DNA of 42,058 nt, taken from Staphylococcus schweitzeri. Its GTDB lineage: Bacteria; Bacillota; Bacilli; Staphylococcales; Staphylococcaceae. This document shows, piece after piece, positions 40,595 through 42,058 of the stretch (its first letter is position 1; each line of letters starts with the position of its first letter). The position numbers and the translations under genes were made by a program. The notes beneath the pieces are model-generated. The model saw only the letters and a program-made list of their open reading frames with translations. It searched no databases and was not told the origin of the DNA. Where the stretch lies: assembly GCF_002902405.1 (NCBI RefSeq), contig NZ_PPQS01000020.1:8364-50421 (forward strand), given 5' to 3'.

Positions 40595-41659
40595 TTGTTA
40601 ACGGTAGATCAAGTAAAAGATTTAGTAGGAGAAATTAAAGATCCTATTATAGATGTACCTTTAAAAGAGACAGAAGGTATTGTAGAAGTTTCTATTAAAG
40701 AAGAAAAAGAGCATGTAAGTGTTAAGCTAGCAATGGCACAATTGGGTGGTGCACCACAATTAGATTTACAAATGGCTGTTGTTAATGTTTTAAAAGAAAA
40801 TGGTGCGAGAACTGTGGGCATTCGTTTTGAAACATTACCTGATGATAAAGTAAATCAATTTAAACCTAAAGAAGAAAATAAGCCGAAAACTATAGAAGGA
40901 CTTTTATCACAAAACAATCCAGTTGAGTTTATTGCAATAGCATCTGGTAAAGGTGGCGTTGGTAAATCTACTGTTGCAGTGAATTTAGCAGTTGCATTAG
41001 CTCGTGAAGGAAAAAAAGTAGGATTAGTTGATGCTGATATATACGGATTCAGTGTTCCAGATATGATGGGAATCGATGAAAAGCCTGGAATTAAAGGCAA
41101 AGAAGTAATCCCTGTTGAACGTCATGGCGTTAAAGTTATTTCGATGGCGTTTTTTGTTGAAGAAAATGCACCAGTAATATGGCGAGGACCAATGTTAGGT
41201 AAAATGTTAACGAATTTCTTTACAGAAGTTAAATGGGGAGACATTGAATATCTAATACTAGATCTTCCACCTGGAACTGGAGATGTAGCACTTGATGTAC
41301 ACACGATGTTACCTTCAAGCAAAGAAATTATAGTTACAACGCCTCATCCAACAGCAGCATTTGTTGCTGCTCGAGCTGGTGCAATGGCGAAACATACAGA
41401 GCACTCTATTTTAGGTGTTATAGAAAACATGAGTTATTTTGAGAGTAAAGAAACAGGGAATAAAGAATATGTATTCGGAAAAGGCGGTGGAACTAAGTTA
41501 GCGGATGAGTTGAATACACAGTTACTTGGTGAATTACCATTAGAACAACCGTCTTGGAATCCAAAAGATTTCTCACCTTCTATTTATCAACCTGATGACC
41601 GATTAGGTAAAATATATAGTTCTATTGCACAAAAAGTTATAGCATCGATAAATAAATAG
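40595..41659 (+). CDS. mrp: Mrp/NBP35-family P-loop ATPase, SalA-like
   Basis: A 354-residue protein with an N-terminal MIP18/DUF59 domain (about 1-90) and a ParA/MinD-type ATPase domain. The deviant Walker A ASGKGGVGKSTVAVNLA is near residue 117, VDADIYGFSVPDMMG is near 145, and LDLPPGTGDVALD is near 222. Mrp/ApbC proteins carry Fe-S clusters through a C-terminal CxxC; here the place after VIENMSYF has ESKETGNKEY instead, and the whole protein contains no cysteine. This is like B. subtilis SalA, which acts as a regulator, so a cluster-carrier role is doubtful. TTG 40595 follows AAGGGGGA with an 8-base gap. Single gene with its own terminator. Confidence 0.88.
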   Translation: MLTVDQVKDLVGEIKDPIIDVPLKETEGIVEVSIKEEKEHVSVKLAMAQLGGAPQLDLQMAVVNVLKENGARTVGIRFETLPDDKVNQFKPKEENKPKTIEGLLSQNNPVEFIAIASGKGGVGKSTVAVNLAVALAREGKKVGLVDADIYGFSVPDMMGIDEKPGIKGKEVIPVERHGVKVISMAFFVEENAPVIWRGPMLGKMLTNFFTEVKWGDIEYLILDLPPGTGDVALDVHTMLPSSKEIIVTTPHPTAAFVAARAGAMAKHTEHSILGVIENMSYFESKETGNKEYVFGKGGGTKLADELNTQLLGELPLEQPSWNPKDFSPSIYQPDDRLGKIYSSIAQKVIASINK

Positions 41660-41673
41660 GTATAAAATAAGCT

Positions 41674-41711
41674 AAACGTACAAAATTACTTTTATTTTGT
41701 ACGTTTTTATA
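41674..41711 (+). terminator. mrp terminator
   Basis: Perfect 13-bp arms at 41674-41686 and 41694-41706 (AAACGTACAAAAT with ATTTTGTACGTTT), then T-rich. Confidence 0.88.
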
Positions 41712-41812
41712 TTGAATTGTTATAGAATGCTGGTAAAATAAATTCTTGTGTTAAGCAATCACGTTTTGAAATAGAACATGAATTACAAACACGAAAATTT
41801 TAAAAAAAGTTA

Positions 41813-41989
41813 TTGACTTTAAAATCTAAAGTTGGTAATATTAAAAAGTCGTCAAAAACGGCAAGTGGTTTTTAAGGAAGTGTTTCAAAAGTGTAAAACT
41901 TACTATTGAAACTGCTATAAAAACGATATAGAATAAATAAAGTAATCGTTCAAAAAGTTATTGACTTCTAAAAATAAACGAAGTAAAAT
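41813..41989 (+). promoter_or_regulatory. Tandem rRNA operon promoters P1 and P2
   Basis: P1 is TTGACT 41813-41818, 17 bases, TAATAT 41836-41841. P2 is TTGACT 41961-41966, 17 bases, TAAAAT 41984-41989. Both are preceded by the same GTTA sequence and an AT-rich UP-like stretch. Two strong, equally spaced promoters 148 bases apart with no ORF after them are typical of Firmicute rrn operons. Confidence 0.82.
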
Positions 41990-42058
41990 GAAAGAGATTG
42001 AACATTAATGAACATTGAAAACTGAATGACAATATGTCAACGTTAATTCCAAAAACGT
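41990..42058 (+). other. Start of an rRNA operon leader
   Basis: The sequence after P2, including TTGAAAACTGAATGACAATA and TCAACGTTAATTCC, resembles the leader ahead of staphylococcal 16S rRNA as I remember it. The mature 16S start is not reached within the window. Confidence 0.65.

Overview
This window looks like chromosomal DNA of the Staphylococcus aureus complex. It is low in GC, and its gene set and order match the S. aureus core: the tagatose-pathway lactose operon lacRABCDFEG, the asp23 alkaline-shock operon, the staphyloferrin A locus sfaDABC, its uptake genes htsABC, the efflux trio sdrM-sepA-lmrS, and an rRNA operon promoter at the right end. Several proteins (sirtuin, SepA, LacG, Asp23) differ from my memory of common S. 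aureus sequences by a few residues up to a few percent. A divergent S. aureus lineage or a sister species (S. argenteus or S. schweitzeri) is therefore possible. I cannot settle this without alignment.

Layout. (a) 1-4.3 kb is a virulence block on the minus strand: an EDIN-B-type C3 ADP-ribosyltransferase, a small secreted chymotrypsin-like protease, and a hyaluronate lyase. The edinB-protease pairing is that of the exfoliative toxin D (ETD) pathogenicity island, but etd itself is not in the window. (b) 4.7-6.1 kb is a MerR-family regulator followed by an aldo/keto reductase gene. That gene keeps a textbook MerR-type promoter with a 19-bp spacer but is broken by an in-frame TGA. (c) 6.3-7.5 kb holds a small membrane protein, a repeat-rich patch and a sirtuin. 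(d) 7.7-15.3 kb is the lac regulon. A promoter with 17-bp spacing and an overlapping near-consensus cre site precede lacA, so LacR and CcpA control are both expected. (e) 15.5-18.9 kb has an anchored alpha/beta hydrolase and two medium-chain oxidoreductases, the second preceded by a possible leader peptide. (f) 19.2-22.3 kb has the betaine transporter opuD2 and the amaP-DUF2273-asp23 operon, each with SigB-like promoters. (g) 22.5-32.0 kb is staphyloferrin A synthesis, export and uptake. Fur boxes sit in the sfaD/sfaA intergenic region and in the htsA promoter. (h) 32.3-36.7 kb holds housekeeping or poorly characterised genes: a YjiH gate protein, a SunI-like protein, a YdjM-type membrane hydrolase, a UDP-sugar pyrophosphorylase and a hemolysin III family protein. 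(i) 36.9-40.4 kb is the drug-efflux cluster. (j) 40.6-41.7 kb is a cysteine-free Mrp/SalA-like ATPase, followed by tandem rrn promoters P1 and P2 that face out of the window.

How the parts work together. SfaD, SfaB and SfaC make staphyloferrin A from citrate and D-ornithine, SfaA exports it, and HtsABC imports the ferric form. LacFE import and phosphorylate lactose, LacG hydrolyses it, and LacABCD take galactose-6-phosphate to triose phosphates. HysA, EDIN-B and the protease are secreted factors acting on host tissue. I saw no CRISPR array, insertion sequence, phage gene or tRNA. I found no clear undescribed multi-gene system. The most notable items are regulatory: overlapping face-to-face sfa promoters, the intact MerR promoter in front of a dead gene, a leader ORF, and a CodY-like box at hysA.
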